DNA of 64,000 nt from Microglena sp. YARC (lineage: Eukaryota; Chlorophyta; Chlorophyceae; Chlamydomonadales; Chlamydomonadaceae), in assembly GCA_022414725.1 (NCBI GenBank), contig CM039464.1, positions 14,626,973 to 14,690,972 of the forward strand. Direction: 5' to 3'. The notes under the pieces are model-generated. The model made no database searches. It was not told the origin of the DNA and saw only the letters and a list, made by a program, of their open reading frames with translations. This document shows positions 24,601 through 34,349 of this stretch, one piece after another. The first letter of the stretch is position 1. Each line of letters begins with the position of its first letter. A program made the translations under genes and the position numbers.

Positions 24601-27600
24601 GCAACTATGGCCACGGCTGGTTTTCTAATATCATGATCAACTACTTCCAGCAGGTAAAAATATATATATGAACAAATCATGAGCAACTATAGCCACCGCT
24701 GGTTTGCTGAGAACATGATCAACTACCAACAACAGGTAAAAAATGAAAAAATTAAGGGAAAAAGTGATTTGTTCGCGTTTACATTTTCCTGGTAAGAATC
24801 TGTTTGTACTGTCGAAGATGGCGAGCAGCCAAATTGCTGGTTGAAGCTATGTGACCAACTTCAAGTTCAACAGGTGAACCCTACTACATTTCTGGATACA
24901 GATACAACCGGATACAATACAACTGATACAGATACAACGGATACAATACAACTGGATACAGATACAACCGGATACAATACAACTGGATACAGATACAACC
25001 GGATACAATACAACTGGATACAGATACAACCGGATACAATACAACTGGATACAGATACAAACACATATACTTACCGGTATCCCATGTTTACATTTTTGTG
25101 TGTCTGTGAACTAATGACCCAGAGTAAAGACGTGTGAATATTAAATCACATACCGTTTACCGTATACCGTACAATTATTCAATGTAAATACAACCCCTAC
25201 AAATCCTAAGCAGCGTTGCAAGCGACGTGGAAAATTGGCAGAGAGTGTTGGCAACGGAATGTGTCAAGCTTCGTCTCGGTCGTCGGTCGGTCAAACAGAC
25301 AACGGGGTCACTCGGGGGGCTCCCGCCCCACAGAAGGGGGGGTCCGCCAAAAAATGGCCCCGATAATTATACATACCGTGTATAGCGCATATCTGATATA
25401 TAAAAGCATATATTAGATGTATGGATTTATAATATAGCCCACATATACAACATATAATAACGTCAACGACCCCAACACTAAATAAGTGCTATCATTAGTG
25501 GGCCAGTAAATCAGAATCATTTGAATTTTGATTATTTTCAACTATCTTCAGAAGTGCGTAATCCTAGAACTACATTTTCCTGGTAAAACAATTACTGCCC
25601 AGGACGGTGAGCAGCCAAATTGCTAGCTAAGATATGTAACCAATTTCAAGTTCAAGTTCAAATTTGCAGGCCAGTAAATCAGAATAATTTGAATTTGAAT
25701 TATTTTTAACTACATCCGACAGGTGGCTAGCACATCGGAATCCAAGGGTATGGTCACCCAGGGTGACCCGGCTCCATGCAAGCAAGAATACTTTGAATTT
25801 GAATTCGAATTTGAATTTCTTCAACTCCGGTACATCCGACAGGTGGCTAGCACAGTGGTATCCAAAGATATGATCACCCAGGCAGTTTTTTTTCTTTCAG
25901 AAAAGCGTTCTTCTGGTAACGATCAGGGATTTGGTTCATTTATCTGTCTTCCAAGGTTGGGCTCCAGGTAGTGATTTGGGTAGGTGGCCCGAAGGGCCAA
26001 ACCGGGGGATTCGGGGGGCGGGGCCGAGATTCGAGGCTCATGGTAGCGGAAGGTTTGGCTAAAACAGGGTCCCAGGTAGCAATCGCTACTGATAGCAGGG
26101 GGGAAAAGCTCTGCACCCAGGGTGACCCGGCTCCATGCGAGCAAGAATAATTTGAATTTGAATTTAAATTATTTCAGCTACATCCTACAGGTGGCCAGGA
26201 CAGTGGTATCCAAGGCTATGGTCACCCAGGGTGACCCGGCTCCATGCAAGCAAGAATCATTTGAATTTGAATTATTTTCAACTACATCCTACGGGTGGCC
26301 AGCACAGTGGTATCCAAGGCTATGGTCACCCAGGGCAGAGTTTTTTTTCTTTCAGAAAAGGGTTCTTCTGGTAACGATCAGGGATTTGGTTTATTTATCT
26401 GTCTTCCATGGTTGGGCTCCAGGTAGTGATTTGGGTAGGCGGCCCGAAGGGCCAAACCGGGAAATTCGGGGGGCGGGGCCGAGATTCGAGGCTCATAGTA
26501 GCGGAAGGTTTGGCTAAAACAGGGTCCCAGGTAGCAATCGCTACTGGTAGCAGGGGGGAAAAGCTCTGCACCCAGTGTGACCCGGCTCCATGCGAGCAAA
26601 AGTTTTTTGAATTTGAATTTGAATTATTTTCAACTACTTTCAACAGGTGGCCAGCACAGTGGTATCTAAGGCTATGGTCACCCAGGGCAGAGTTTGTTTG
26701 TTTGTTTCAGAAAAGGGTTCTTCTGGTAACGATCAGGGATTTTATTTGTTTATCTGTCTTTCAAGGTTGAGTCCCTGGTCTATGGTCACCCAGGGGAGTC
26801 CTTTTGGCGGAGCCCCCCCCTTCTGGGGGGCGGGAGCCCCCAAAGGTTACCCATTTGTCCGTCTGTGCATCTGACCGGCCGACAACTTGAAGCCTGATAC
26901 ATCAGCCAACTGTCTCATAACTAACGGGCTTCAGTCAGCTCCATCGTTGCCACCTTTCTTTCCGTTACCAACACACTCTGCCAATTTTCTGCTTCGCTTG
27001 CGACGCTGCATAGGACTTGTTCCTAAGGTTTTTGGACTAAACATTAATAATCGTTCAGGTCCTATTCCTGGGTCTGCACTTTGGAGAAATGTAAGCATTA
27101 ATAATCGCTTTGCACGATTTTGCACGATTACAGTTTTGCTATAAAAAACGATGCTGGACAGAGCCGCATAGGTCCCAGGGTGACCTGCCTCCATGCGGGC
27201 AAGGGTGACCCAAAGGAACCGTCCCCCACCTGGACTCCAAATTGTCATGACTACAGAAAGAGGTGGTGACTTGAAATTGGTAGATGGCGAGCAGCCCAAA
27301 GTTGGCTGGAAAACCACGTAATAATCCAATCCAATCTGACAACTACCTCCAACAGGTGCCCAGTGCTGTGGTACCCAAGGCTATGGTCACCCAGGGTGAC
27401 CTGGCTCCATGGAAGCAAGAGCAACCCAAAGGGACCGTTCCCCACCTGGACACCAGATTTCCATGGCTATCGAAAAGGGTGCCTTGGAATTGGTAGACCG
27501 TGAGCAGCCCAAAGTCGGCTGGAAAACCACGCAACGTCGTAACAATCCAATCCAATCCGACAACCACCTCCAACAGGTGTCCTTGGGTATTGGCTGAAAA

Positions 27601-30478
27601 AATATGCATTAATTAAATTTCAAACTCGACAGGTGTCCAGTGCTGTGGTATCTAAGCCTGTGGTCAACCAGCTCGGTGCAAGCAAGGGTAAGGGCACCGT
27701 CCCCACCTGGGCACCAATTTTCCATGGGCATCAAACGGGGTGCCTTGGAATTGGTAGACGGTGAGCAGCCCAAAGTTGGCTGAAAAAACACGTAACAATC
27801 CAATCCAACCCAAAAACTACCTCCAACTGGTTTCCTAGGGTATCGTATCCAACAGGTGACCTTGTGTAATATTGGCTCAAAAAACATGTAACAATCCAAT
27901 CTAATCTGGCAACTACCTCCAACAGGTTTCCTTGGGTATAGTATCCAGCAGGTGTCCTTGTGTATTGGCTAAAAAACCATGTAACAATCCAATCCAACCC
28001 GACAACTACCTGCAACAGGTTTCCTTGGGTATTTCATCCAACAGGTGTAGTTGTGTAGTGGCTGAAAAACATGTGACAATTCAAATTCAAATTCAAATTC
28101 AACAGGTGGCCAGCACGGTGGTATCCAAGGCTATGATAACTCAGCTCCGTGCGAGCAAGGGTAAGGGCACCGTCCCTTACCTCGACACCAAATTGGATGA
28201 GATGCCCTGGGCGGGACAAGATGTGCCTGCTCCGGAACCAAGAGCTGCCAGCTCAGACGAATCTGAGCCAGCTTCGTTGCATTATGCCACCTGTCAGATG
28301 CACGGCAACCTGGGATTGGAATACCCAGTGTACTGCTCTGAATCTGGTCTCAAGCCCCCCTTTTTTTCTGGTGAGATGATGACCCCCCCCCCCCCCCCCC
28401 CCCCATCCCTTTTACAGTATCCACTTCAAACCACTCCAGACCAAACTGACTGAGCAGGATACTGTATACCCAGTGTACTGCTCTGAATCTGGTCTAGAGC
28501 CATTCTTTTTCTGGTGAGAATGTTGTGTACTGCTCTGAATCTGGTCTTAAGCTCCCCTTTGTTCTGGTGAGAATGTTGTGTACTGCTCTGAATCTGGTCT
28601 CAAGCCCCCCTTTTTTCTGGTGAGAATGTTTTCGTGTGTACTGCTCTGTATCTGGCCTCGAGCCTTTCTTTTTCCGGTGAGAATGTTGTATACTGCTCTG
28701 AATCTGGTCTCAAGCCTCCCTTTGTTCTGGTGAAAATGTTGTGCACTGCTCTGAATCTGATCTTAAGCCTCCCTTTGTTCTGGTGAAAATGTTGTGTACT
28801 GCACTGAATCTGGTCTTAAGCTCCCCTTTGTTCTGGTGAGAATGTTGTGTACTGCTCTGAATCTTGTCTGAAGCCCCCCTTTTTCTGGTGATAACGTTGT
28901 TGTATGTTGGTTACAATTTGGGGGTAAAGAATTAGGCTATAAGTTGTAGTTATTGTTGATGTTAATTATGATCATGATATTGGCAACGATGATGGCGATG
29001 ATGGTGGTGATGGTGATGATGACCCCCCACACACACCACCACCACCCCTTGCCTCCCCCCCTCCTCACATCCCCCATATGTCACCCACTCCAACCCACTC
29101 CAACCCACTCCAACCCACTCCAACCCACTCCAACCCACTCCAAACCAAACTGACTGAGCAGGATAACGAAGCCGAGCCAGCTGGTATTTGCGCTATTGGA
29201 ACTGACTTCGCTAATGTTGTGGAGCGACCGTATGATGGATGGGAGTGGATCGACGAGGGCGAGCACGGGGAGCACAAGTGGGGATTTGTTAGTAGCACGG
29301 TGAGTTGGGTGTATTGATGACAGGTGTTAATATTTATTTGCAGCACTACTTGGGCAGGTGCCTAGGTAGGTTGTGTGTTGGGTTGTGTGTGGCTGAGGAT
29401 GTGTAGATGGGAGTGGGTGGATGAGGGGTGTAGTGGGGCTTTGTTAGCAGCTCGGTGAGTTGGGTGGATGCCTGAATAGGTGATGTGTGGGTTTGGTGTT
29501 GGAGTGGGTGAATGAGAGGCGTGCTGAGAAGCACAAGTGGGGCTTTGCTAGCAGCAGGGTGAGTTGGGTAAATGCATGGATAGGTGGTGTGTGGATGTGG
29601 GTGTGATGTTGGATTGGCTTGATGAGGGTGAGCACTGGGAGCACAAATGGGCTGTGCTAGTAGCACGGTGAGTTGGGTGGATGCCAGGATAGGTGTTTGG
29701 ATGTGGGTGTGGTGTTCACTGACTGACTGATTGGTTGACTGACTGACTGACTGATTGGTCCATTGACTGGCTGACTGATTGCTTGACTGGCTGGCTGGCT
29801 GACATATATGTAGCCTGGCTGACTTGCTGGCCAGACGTCTGACTACCTGACTGGCTGGCTGGCTGGCTGGCTGGCTAGGTGGGTGGGTGGGAAGGTGGCT
29901 AGCTAGGTGGGTGGCTGGGTGGGTGAGAGTGTGGGAGGGTAGGTGGCTGGCTAGGTGACTAAATGCCTTACAACAACCCATCCATGCAGCCGGGATCTAC
30001 TCTGATGATGAAGGTAGACATATCTCAGCATATCACCACCCGCACACACGAGGAGGTGGACCCCCACAGCGATGCCGGGGGGGCAGGCCTGAGGACCCGA
30101 TCCCGGGCGGTGACAGCCTGGCTCATTCACGTGTCCAGCTGGCATGCTGTGGGCAAGGCTGAGTTGTCTTGCTCTGGAGGCTGTAAGTGCACGACCGATA
30201 CCATCGACGCTCTGTCGACCAATGGGGTGAAGGCCACCGCTCCTGTGCTGCATGAATTTACGATTCACAAACTGCATGGCAGTCTGAGCGCAGAGTGCAT
30301 TGTGTCTGTCAAGGTGCTCAGCGACACTGCTTCTGGCAGCAATAAATTCAGCGTGGTGGGAATCACAACGAGCACAAACCCGGTGTGGCACCTGTCTGAC
30401 ATCGTGCGCATGGGCAAGTTCATAACGACTGAGGATGAGACGGCCAAGGGGAGGAGACTCCTAGCAAGAGGGGCATAA
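15611..30478 (+). CDS. SGNH/GDSL-type hydrolase-like protein, many exons; 5' end not resolved
   Basis: An SGNH-hydrolase-like protein, probably an esterase or acyl-transfer enzyme acting on glycans (role inferred). Best exon reading: 15611-15752 (GDTSRLERAISKII); ~16653-16926 with block I GGSLSLRG (nucleophile Ser) and a Gln run; 17880-18022 (EMFSLAVPAAGPGYAER); 19787-19873 with the block III-like LIVMDFGVNDYQ; 21949-22187 (RMLRTFLRMPHKPAILLFES then GVNAAQDKH); 24374-24492 with the catalytic Asp-His block DLVHVSNYGHRWFAD; 28105-28370; an exon ending at 29299 (GWEWIDEGEHGEHKWGF); 29990-30478, the C-terminal domain to TAA. Several junctions join in phase (AG/A at 18022-19787, AG/T at 19873-21949). 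The junction 15752-16653 is off by one base, although an earlier acceptor copy at about 16449 is in frame. Nearly every exon end is tandemly repeated in the next intron, so exon choice among near-identical copies is uncertain. No initiator ATG or signal peptide was identified. Confidence 0.7.
15960..16130. repeat. ATA/ATC trinucleotide repeats in hydrolase intron 1
   Basis: Alternating ATA, AATAAT and ATC runs in the intron after the exon ending at 15752. Two diverged 60-bp units (GGTGATGATAATTGTGATC) follow at 16140-16265. Confidence 0.85.
16437..16690 (+). repeat. Three copies of a splice acceptor plus exon start (block I exon)
   Basis: CCAGGGGAGCCCATCA then AATTGCCACCC occurs near 16449, 16543 and 16649, separated by CACCC-rich DNA. 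Each copy has an AG acceptor and the start of the exon encoding EPIKIATLGG. Only the last continues into GGSLSLRG. The last copy has one G fewer than the first, shifting the splice phase. Confidence 0.8.
16770..17760 (+). repeat. Tandem copies of the polyglutamine exon with splice donors
   Basis: Exon-like units running from GCAGAGGCCGAGAAACATGT through AGCTCC, a CAG repeat, CGGCGTTTGTTGAACACTGA and CTGCTGAGGGCAAG/GTGAGT occur at 16770-16926, about 17010-17155, 17440-17595 and 17608-17757. Three shorter pieces (ends near 16991, 17231, 17297) carry only the TTGAACACTGAATTGGCTGC to GCAAG/GT end. Most copies keep a usable 5' splice site. CAG number differs between copies. Confidence 0.9.
18023..18835 (+). 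repeat. Duplicated AAGPGY exon within GAGCTGGTTTGTTTTGG repeats
   Basis: The exon at 17880-18022 is repeated at about 18410-18537 (CCACTGATGCCCTGCATTCA through GGCTACATAGAAAG/GTGAGC) with a few substitutions. The intron on both sides consists of variants of GAGCTGGTTTGTTTTGGAAG. Either copy could be spliced to the next exon. Confidence 0.88.
19270..19780. repeat. CCCA/CCAC-rich tandem repeats
   Basis: About 500 bp of CACCCACCTACCCACCCAGC-like repeats filling the intron before the GVND exon. Pro/Thr/His-rich frames here are artefacts. Confidence 0.9.
19787..20790 (+). repeat. Six-copy array of the GVND exon end with splice donors
   Basis: The block III exon end (CTCATTGTGATGGACTTTGG, AGTCAATGACTATCAGGTTT, CTGACTACGTCAG/GTGAGC) is repeated at about 160-200 bp. 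Copies end at 19873, 20037, 20213, 20415 and 20573, plus a degraded copy near 20740 and a fragment at 20765-20790. Spacers are likewise repeated (GCATGCCTGCACGCTTGCCT). Five copies keep GT donors; the fifth reads CAG/GTTCGT. Confidence 0.92.
20900..22040 (+). repeat. Nine-copy array of the MPHKPAILLFE exon
   Basis: Units with GAGCGCCATGCATTCGAACG, ATGCTCCGCACCTTCCTGCA, GATGCCGCACAAACCCGCCA and CTCTTCGAGAGCTACTC begin near 20908, 21077, 21200, 21337, 21472, 21587, 21702, 21819 and 21953, separated by ACCTACCCCACCCC spacers that end in CCAG acceptors. Only the last copy continues into ESYSW and the next segment. The + frame 20981-22213 stays open through many exon and spacer units. Confidence 0.92.
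22045..23125 (+). repeat. Four copies of the FGVNAAQDKH exon segment
   Basis: The segment TGGTGTGAATGCAGCTCAAG through CAACAGCTGCAAGCAACAG/GTAGCTTGG recurs near 22075-22187, 22395-22509, 22690-22793 and 23030-23123, with AT-rich spacers containing AAACATATGTA-type repeats. The third copy has a stop before its start and the fourth is rearranged at its end. Confidence 0.9.
23150..24110. repeat. CACAGAAACACTGAATCA minisatellite
   Basis: About 950 bp of irregular repeats made from AGAAACACTGAATCACTGA, ACAGACAAACACAGGCACA and CATAGAAGGACGGAAACA. Intron of the hydrolase gene. It is followed by a CCCAA array (24206-24320). Confidence 0.9.
24374..24735 (+). repeat. Catalytic His exon plus two partial copies
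   Basis: The exon 24374-24492 (ending TCAACTACCTCCAACAG/GTAAAC) is followed by partial copies ending at about 24654 (ATCAACTACTTCCAGCAG/GTAAAA) and 24735 (ATCAACTACCAACAACAG/GTAAAA). Both keep the GGCTGGTTT/CGCTGGTTT region and a donor. Confidence 0.88.
24885..25065. repeat. GGATACAGATACAACC tandem repeat
   Basis: About six near-perfect copies of GGATACAGATACAACCGGAT / ACAATACAACT. Intronic microsatellite. Confidence 0.9.
25203..25350 (-). repeat. Dispersed repeat with GCGTCGCTTGCGACG-like end, copy 1
   Basis: Shares GAAAATTGGCAGAGAGTGTT, GCAACGGAATGTG, GCTTCGTCTC and GGGGGCTCCCGCCCC (in this orientation) with copies at 26808-27015 (+), 42845-43030 (+) and, partly, 52190-52290 (-). A GC-rich short palindrome GGGGGCNNNNGCCCCC marks one end. 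Type unknown; non-coding. Confidence 0.6.
25690..28145 (+). repeat. About nine copies of the VASTVVSKAMVTQ exon start
   Basis: The acceptor-plus-exon unit ACAG/GTGGCCAGCACAGTGGTA, TCCAAGGCTATGGTCACCCA occurs near 25722, 25841, 26191, 26294, 26647, 26778 (partial), 27356, 27632 and 28105. Spacers contain TTTGAATTTGAATT repeats, two longer duplicated blocks (25880-26110 and 26335-26575) and pieces of the GACGGTGAGCAGCC repeat. Only the last copy runs on into the long open exon 28105-28370. Confidence 0.9.
26808..27015 (+). repeat. Dispersed repeat with GCGACGCTGC end, copy 2
   Basis: GCGGGAGCCCCCAAAGGTTA, then GTCCGTCTG, GAAGCCTGATACATCAGCCA and CGCTTGCGACGCTGCATA match the copy at 42845-43030 in the same order. 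It lies within the hydrolase intron array. Confidence 0.65.
28318..28905 (+). repeat. About nine copies of the exon end YCSESGLKPPFF with donor
   Basis: GTGTACTGCTCTGAATCTGG, TCTCAAGCC, TTTTTCTG/GTGAGAATGTT recurs at 50-60 bp intervals from the true exon end (28370) to about 28890. Most copies keep CTG/GTGAG donors, giving a ladder of alternative 5' splice sites. Confidence 0.92.
29070..29150. repeat. CACTCCAACC decamer repeat
   Basis: Seven copies of CACTCCAACC before the exon that begins near 29160 (GATAACGAAGCCGAGCC). Confidence 0.9.
29230..29700 (+). repeat. Four or five copies of the WEWIDEGEHGEHKWGF exon end
   Basis: After the true end at 29299 (AGTAGCACG/GTGAGTTGGG), copies ending in CAGCTCG/GTGAGTTGGG (near 29456), CAGCAGG/GTGAGTTGGG (near 29562) and TAGCACG/GTGAGTTGGG (near 29668) follow. 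They contain GAGTGGGTGAATGAGAGGC and GGAGCACAA variants. (GACT)n and (GGCT)n repeats fill 29720-29940. Confidence 0.88.
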
Positions 30479-30499
30479 TGACATGCAAGACTCAGGCAC

Positions 30500-31085
30500 A
30501 CAAGCACTAAATTGATGATGAGGAGGAGGATTACATTTTTCCTGGTGCTTTACTGGACTCCAAATGGCCAAGGTGGTGCGCATCACTACCTGCACCAACC
30601 CAGTGCAAGCAAGGATGAGAAGGGTAGGGGGAGGAGACTCCTAGCAAGAGGGGCATGGTGACATGCAAAACTCGGGCACCAAATGGTCAAGGTGGTGCGC
30701 ATCACTACCTGCACCAACCCAGTGCGAGCAAGGATGAGAAGGGTAGCGGGAGGAGACTCCTAGCGAGAGGGGCATGATGACAAGCAAGACTCCAAGAGAG
30801 GCAACCAACTCCAACCAACTCCAAGAGAAGCAAGTACAGAATGAACAAGGATGAGAAGGGTAGCGGGAGGAGACTCCTAGCGAGAGGGGCATGATGACAT
30901 GCAAGACTCCAAGAGAGGCAACCAACTCCAACCAAGTCCAAGAGAGGCAAGTACAGAATGAACAAGGATGAGAAGGGTAGCGGGAGGAGACTCCTAGCGA
31001 GAGGGGCATGATGACATGCAAGACTCCAAGAGAGGCAACCAACTCCAACCAAGTCCAAGAGAGGCAAGTACAGAATGAGCAAAGA
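30500..31085 (+). repeat. Tandem copies of the hydrolase 3' coding end
   Basis: The last coding bases and 3' flank (GGGGAGGAGACTCCTAGCAA, GAGGGGCATAATGACATGCA) are repeated near 30625, 30745, 30860 and 30980, with CAACCAACTCCAACCAA between. More distant copies lie at 32490 and 32670. The minus-strand frames here (30641-31171) are repeat artefacts. Confidence 0.85.
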
Positions 31086-31232
31086 AGCAAAGGGTAGGAG
31101 ACTCCCAGGGATGGTGGCATGATGATCTGCGAGACTGACTCGGGCAATCGGGCATCATTATGCCCTGGCACGGTTGGGCAAGTCCCTTTAGCCTATTTCG
31201 CCTACCCCTGGACTGGAACATACATACATATG

Positions 31233-31594
31233 TAGGGAGCGGCAGGGGGTAGCTGGGCAGCGCTACCTAGCGCTACTCGCGCTACCTGCCGTGCTCGCAT
31301 AGCTGATTTCAAGCTATTAATGTCGGTAACTTGTCCTCGAAGTTGCTATTTGGTACCAAATTTGGTGCCGATTTTGCATAGCTTTTCACAAGGAATCCGA
31401 ATTTCACATTCGCGAAGCGTGATTTCGTTCAAGCAGCAAGGTAACCCGGAGCCTGTCGCGACCTAGCCTTTCTCATGGTAAGATTTTCAATGGCTACATG
31501 TGGCTAAGTTAGCTCCCAGCTATTAGGACTAACCCAGCTATTAGGACTATTAGTCCTACTTTTGGCCTCGGTTAGGGCTACCTGCCGCTCCCTA
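31233..31594. mobile_element. hAT-type MITE, 362 bp, with perfect 8-bp TSD
   Basis: Ends TAGGGAGCGGCAG / CTGCCGCTCCCTA in inverted orientation, flanked by TACATATG at 31225-31232 and 31595-31602. Non-coding interior. Same TIR family as the element at 8290. Confidence 0.92.
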
Positions 31595-31605
31595 TACATA
31601 TGCAT

Positions 31606-32045
31606 GGTCAAGGTGGTGGGCAGCTCCATCAGGCCTCGGCCCACATGCTGCATGACTTCATGATACACAAGCTGCATGACAGCCTGGCTCATTCTTGTGT
31701 CCAGCTGGCACGCTGTGGGCAAGGCTAAGTTGTCTTCCACTGGTGGCTGCAAGACACGACTGAAACCATCGACGCTCTGTCGACAAACGGGGTGAAGGCC
31801 ACCGCTCCCGTGCTGCATGACTTCATGACAAACAAGCTGCATGACAGCCTGGGATCAAAGTGTGTTGTTTCTGTCAAGGTGCTCATTGACACTGCTTCTG
31901 GCATCAATAAGTTCAGCCAGGTGGGTTTCCCGACGAGCGCTTACCCGGTGTGGCACCTATCAGACATCGTGCGCATGGGCAAGTTCATAACGATTGAGGA
32001 TGAGAAGGCCAAGGGGAGTAGAACACTTGCAAGGGGGGTAATCCC
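31606..32045 (+). pseudogene. Broken duplicate of the hydrolase last exon
   Basis: Matches 30120-30478 segment by segment: SWHAVGKA-like region out of frame, then ETIDALSTNGVKATAPVLHD, SVKVLIDTASGINKF, PVWHLSDIVRMGKFITIEDE. Frame changes near 31735 and a missing upstream part show it is not a functional exon; its first 80 bp also contain a small internal repeat (CTGCATGACTTCATGA). It lies downstream of the tandem 3'-end copies, so it extends the same duplication process beyond the gene. Confidence 0.88.
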
Positions 32046-32049
32046 CGTT

Positions 32050-32281
32050 TCGACAAATGGCTCAACGGCAGAGCTCCTTGAACGAAGAAGGTGAGGGTGA
32101 AGAAAGAAGAAGGCGAAGAACGAAGAAGGCTGGGTTCGATCCCTGTGGGTGCGCTTTAGTGTTCGCGGTCGCTGTCAACCGTCATGGTAGCTTTGTCCAG
32201 GTAAATTAGTAGCCCATTCCCAACCGCCGAAAGACAGGACTCCCTTAATACCACGCCCCACCAGGCATTATCATTACTAGC
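32050..32281 (+). mobile_element. tRNA-derived SINE, copy 2
   Basis: A near-perfect tRNA A box (TGGCTCAACGGCAGAGC, about 32057) and B box (GGTTCGATCCC, about 32129) flank a purine-rich GAAGAAGG spacer. The body GGGTGCGCTTTAGTGTTCGC... and tail CCCTTAATACCACGCCCCAC follow, as in the copy at 7328-7525. The tail resembles the 3' end of the LINE at 43218-44731. Confidence 0.82.
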
Positions 32282-32684
32282 GAGGGGGGTACACTGACAT
32301 GCGAGACTCGGGCACTCAAGCACTAAATAATGAGGAGGAGGAGGAGGATTACATTTTTCCTGGTGCTCTACTTGACTCCAAATGGCCAAGGTGGAGGGTA
32401 TCACTGCCAGCACCAACCCAGTGCGATGTCTGATATCGTCTGGCATTGTCTACGAATGGCAAGTGCATAGCGAGCAAGGATGAGAAAGGTAGGGGAGAGG
32501 AGACTCCTAGTGAGAGGGGCATTCTGACCTGCAAGACTCAGGCACTTTGTCATCAAATAGTCAAGGTAGTGGGCATCACCACCAGCACCAACCCAGTGCA
32601 ATGCCTGACATCGTCTGGCATTGTCTGCTGATGGCAAGCGCATAGCGAGCAAGGATGAGAAGGGTAGGGGGAGAGGAGACTCCT

Positions 32685-32911
32685 AGTGGTAGTATCCTGT
32701 GTTGGTGCAGCAGCCAACGCAGATTTATGCAAGCCTGCTTGGCACACTTGGGTCCACTGGTGCACTGGCCTTTTACAACCCCATCAATGGATGAAGGATC
32801 AGATACGATGGTATTGATCTCCTGTAGGAAGAGATCCATCTGAAATGTGGAGAACCCTAGTGCAGTGGCTAGGGGGGCTAAGGGTCCTTCAACGCGCGCA
32901 TCATCGGGCAC
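32685..32911 (-). other. Unidentified coding-like fragment
   Basis: The minus strand stays open with non-repetitive, protein-like composition (FQMDLFLQEINTIVSD, SIDGVVKGQCTSGPKCAKQ, ACINLRWLLHQ). I do not recognise it. It could be a retroelement or captured-gene fragment. Confidence 0.25.
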
Positions 32912-33099
32912 TTGTATGCGTTGTTGTCACAGAGAGCATTATCCCAACAGTGAGGATAAGCTTTAAAGACCGTGGCGCCATCATAGCTTTGCTATAAGTA
33001 GGCTGTAAGAAGTCTAAGAACAGAGAAGTTTTTTTCTTTTGACACGGGGGATGCTTTAGTATTCTGTAGAGTGAGACTGCCGACACGAGGAGATTATAG

Positions 33100-34103
33100 C
33101 TACTGATGATGTTTACAGTATAGCATTCGATAACTAGATGCCGCCGCAGCGGACTTGATATAGTAGCCGGTGGCAGTACAGTAGTACTGCACGGCGGTGC
33201 ATGTGATCATATCAGACACGGGTACAGTACAGAGCAAGGCAGAGACTAGACACTGGCCGCTCTGAGCCACTCAGTAGCCGGTACATAATCCGGTATACAA
33301 CAGATGATGCCGCATGAGAAAAGAAAGACAGGCGTCATGGCGTTGGCCAAGAAAGCAAACAATACTTGAGTTGATTGTTACAGTGAGAAACTGATGGAAA
33401 AACAAAATAAAGAAAGCAAACAGTATGGTACTCATACCGTGAATGACGCTTCCTTCAGCAATCTCTCGACCCACGTATATCAGAAATAAATGTTGAACTT
33501 GAACTTGAACTTGAACTTGGTTACATAGCTTCAGCCGGCAATTTGGCTGCTCGCCGTCCAGAAAATGTAAACTCGAACCAATCACATTTTTTCCATTTTT
33601 TATTTCTTTTGTTCCTCTTCTTCTGAACGAAAAAACAGTAAAAAAAATAACATATTGAAATAAATGTTGAAGAGTCCTCAATAATGGTTGCAATTAGGAC
33701 TGATGTTCGAAACCGTAACCGGTTTCGACCTCGAAAGGCGGTTGTTTTTACGAGATCAATCGTCGAAATCACAACCAATCGGAGTACACGTCTGCCACGA
33801 CACTCCGATTTGAAATATCAAATATGTGTGCATAAATGCTTTCACCGTAAGAACTTCGACACAATTTTAATCGACAAGCAAACCCGATAAAAAACACAAC
33901 AAGTAGGTGCCACTTGTTTCTACCACTGCAACTTGAGTATGATACCGTAGTATGGGGCTCGATGTTGCAGCTTCAAACTGGTTTGTGCAAGGGGTCGCCG
34001 TGTCCCACTTCGTGGAGTGAAATCCTTTCAAACCCGGTCAGAACAAACACAAAATCCCCTGCGCTGGTTCCTAAGCCCTTCTGAGTGTTCATCCTGCAGC
34101 AGT
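33100..34103. other. Intergenic DNA before the LTR element
   Basis: Contains a GACGGCGAGCAGCC-type repeat with (TTGAAC)n tail (33490-33610, minus). No other gene or repeat is recognised. Confidence 0.4.
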
Positions 34104-34349
34104 TGTGAATTTCCGGAGTATGTGTAGAGCACAGAGACGAGGGGAAGACGGTAAGGATAAGATCTTTACAGTTAGATAAGCATTCGATCAATGCGCTAGG
34201 AGAAAGTACTGGGATGCCGCGGTACCTCATGGTACCGGCATCAGAGTCCGTGCCATAGCTGGCAGCGGCACAGCAGTACAGTGCAGCAGGGAGGAGTCCT
34301 GTGCACTCTAAGTCACTCTAGGTGAGCCGGTGAAACCCGGTGAATAACA
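34104..34349 (-). repeat. 3' LTR of element A
   Basis: Read on the minus strand it begins TGTTATTCACCGGG and ends GGAAATTCACA. Identical in length to the other LTR; differs near 34125 and 34132. Confidence 0.93.

Noticed and set aside
30641..31171. Repeated membrane-like protein on the minus strand
   Set aside because: Antisense reading of tandem copies of the hydrolase 3' end.
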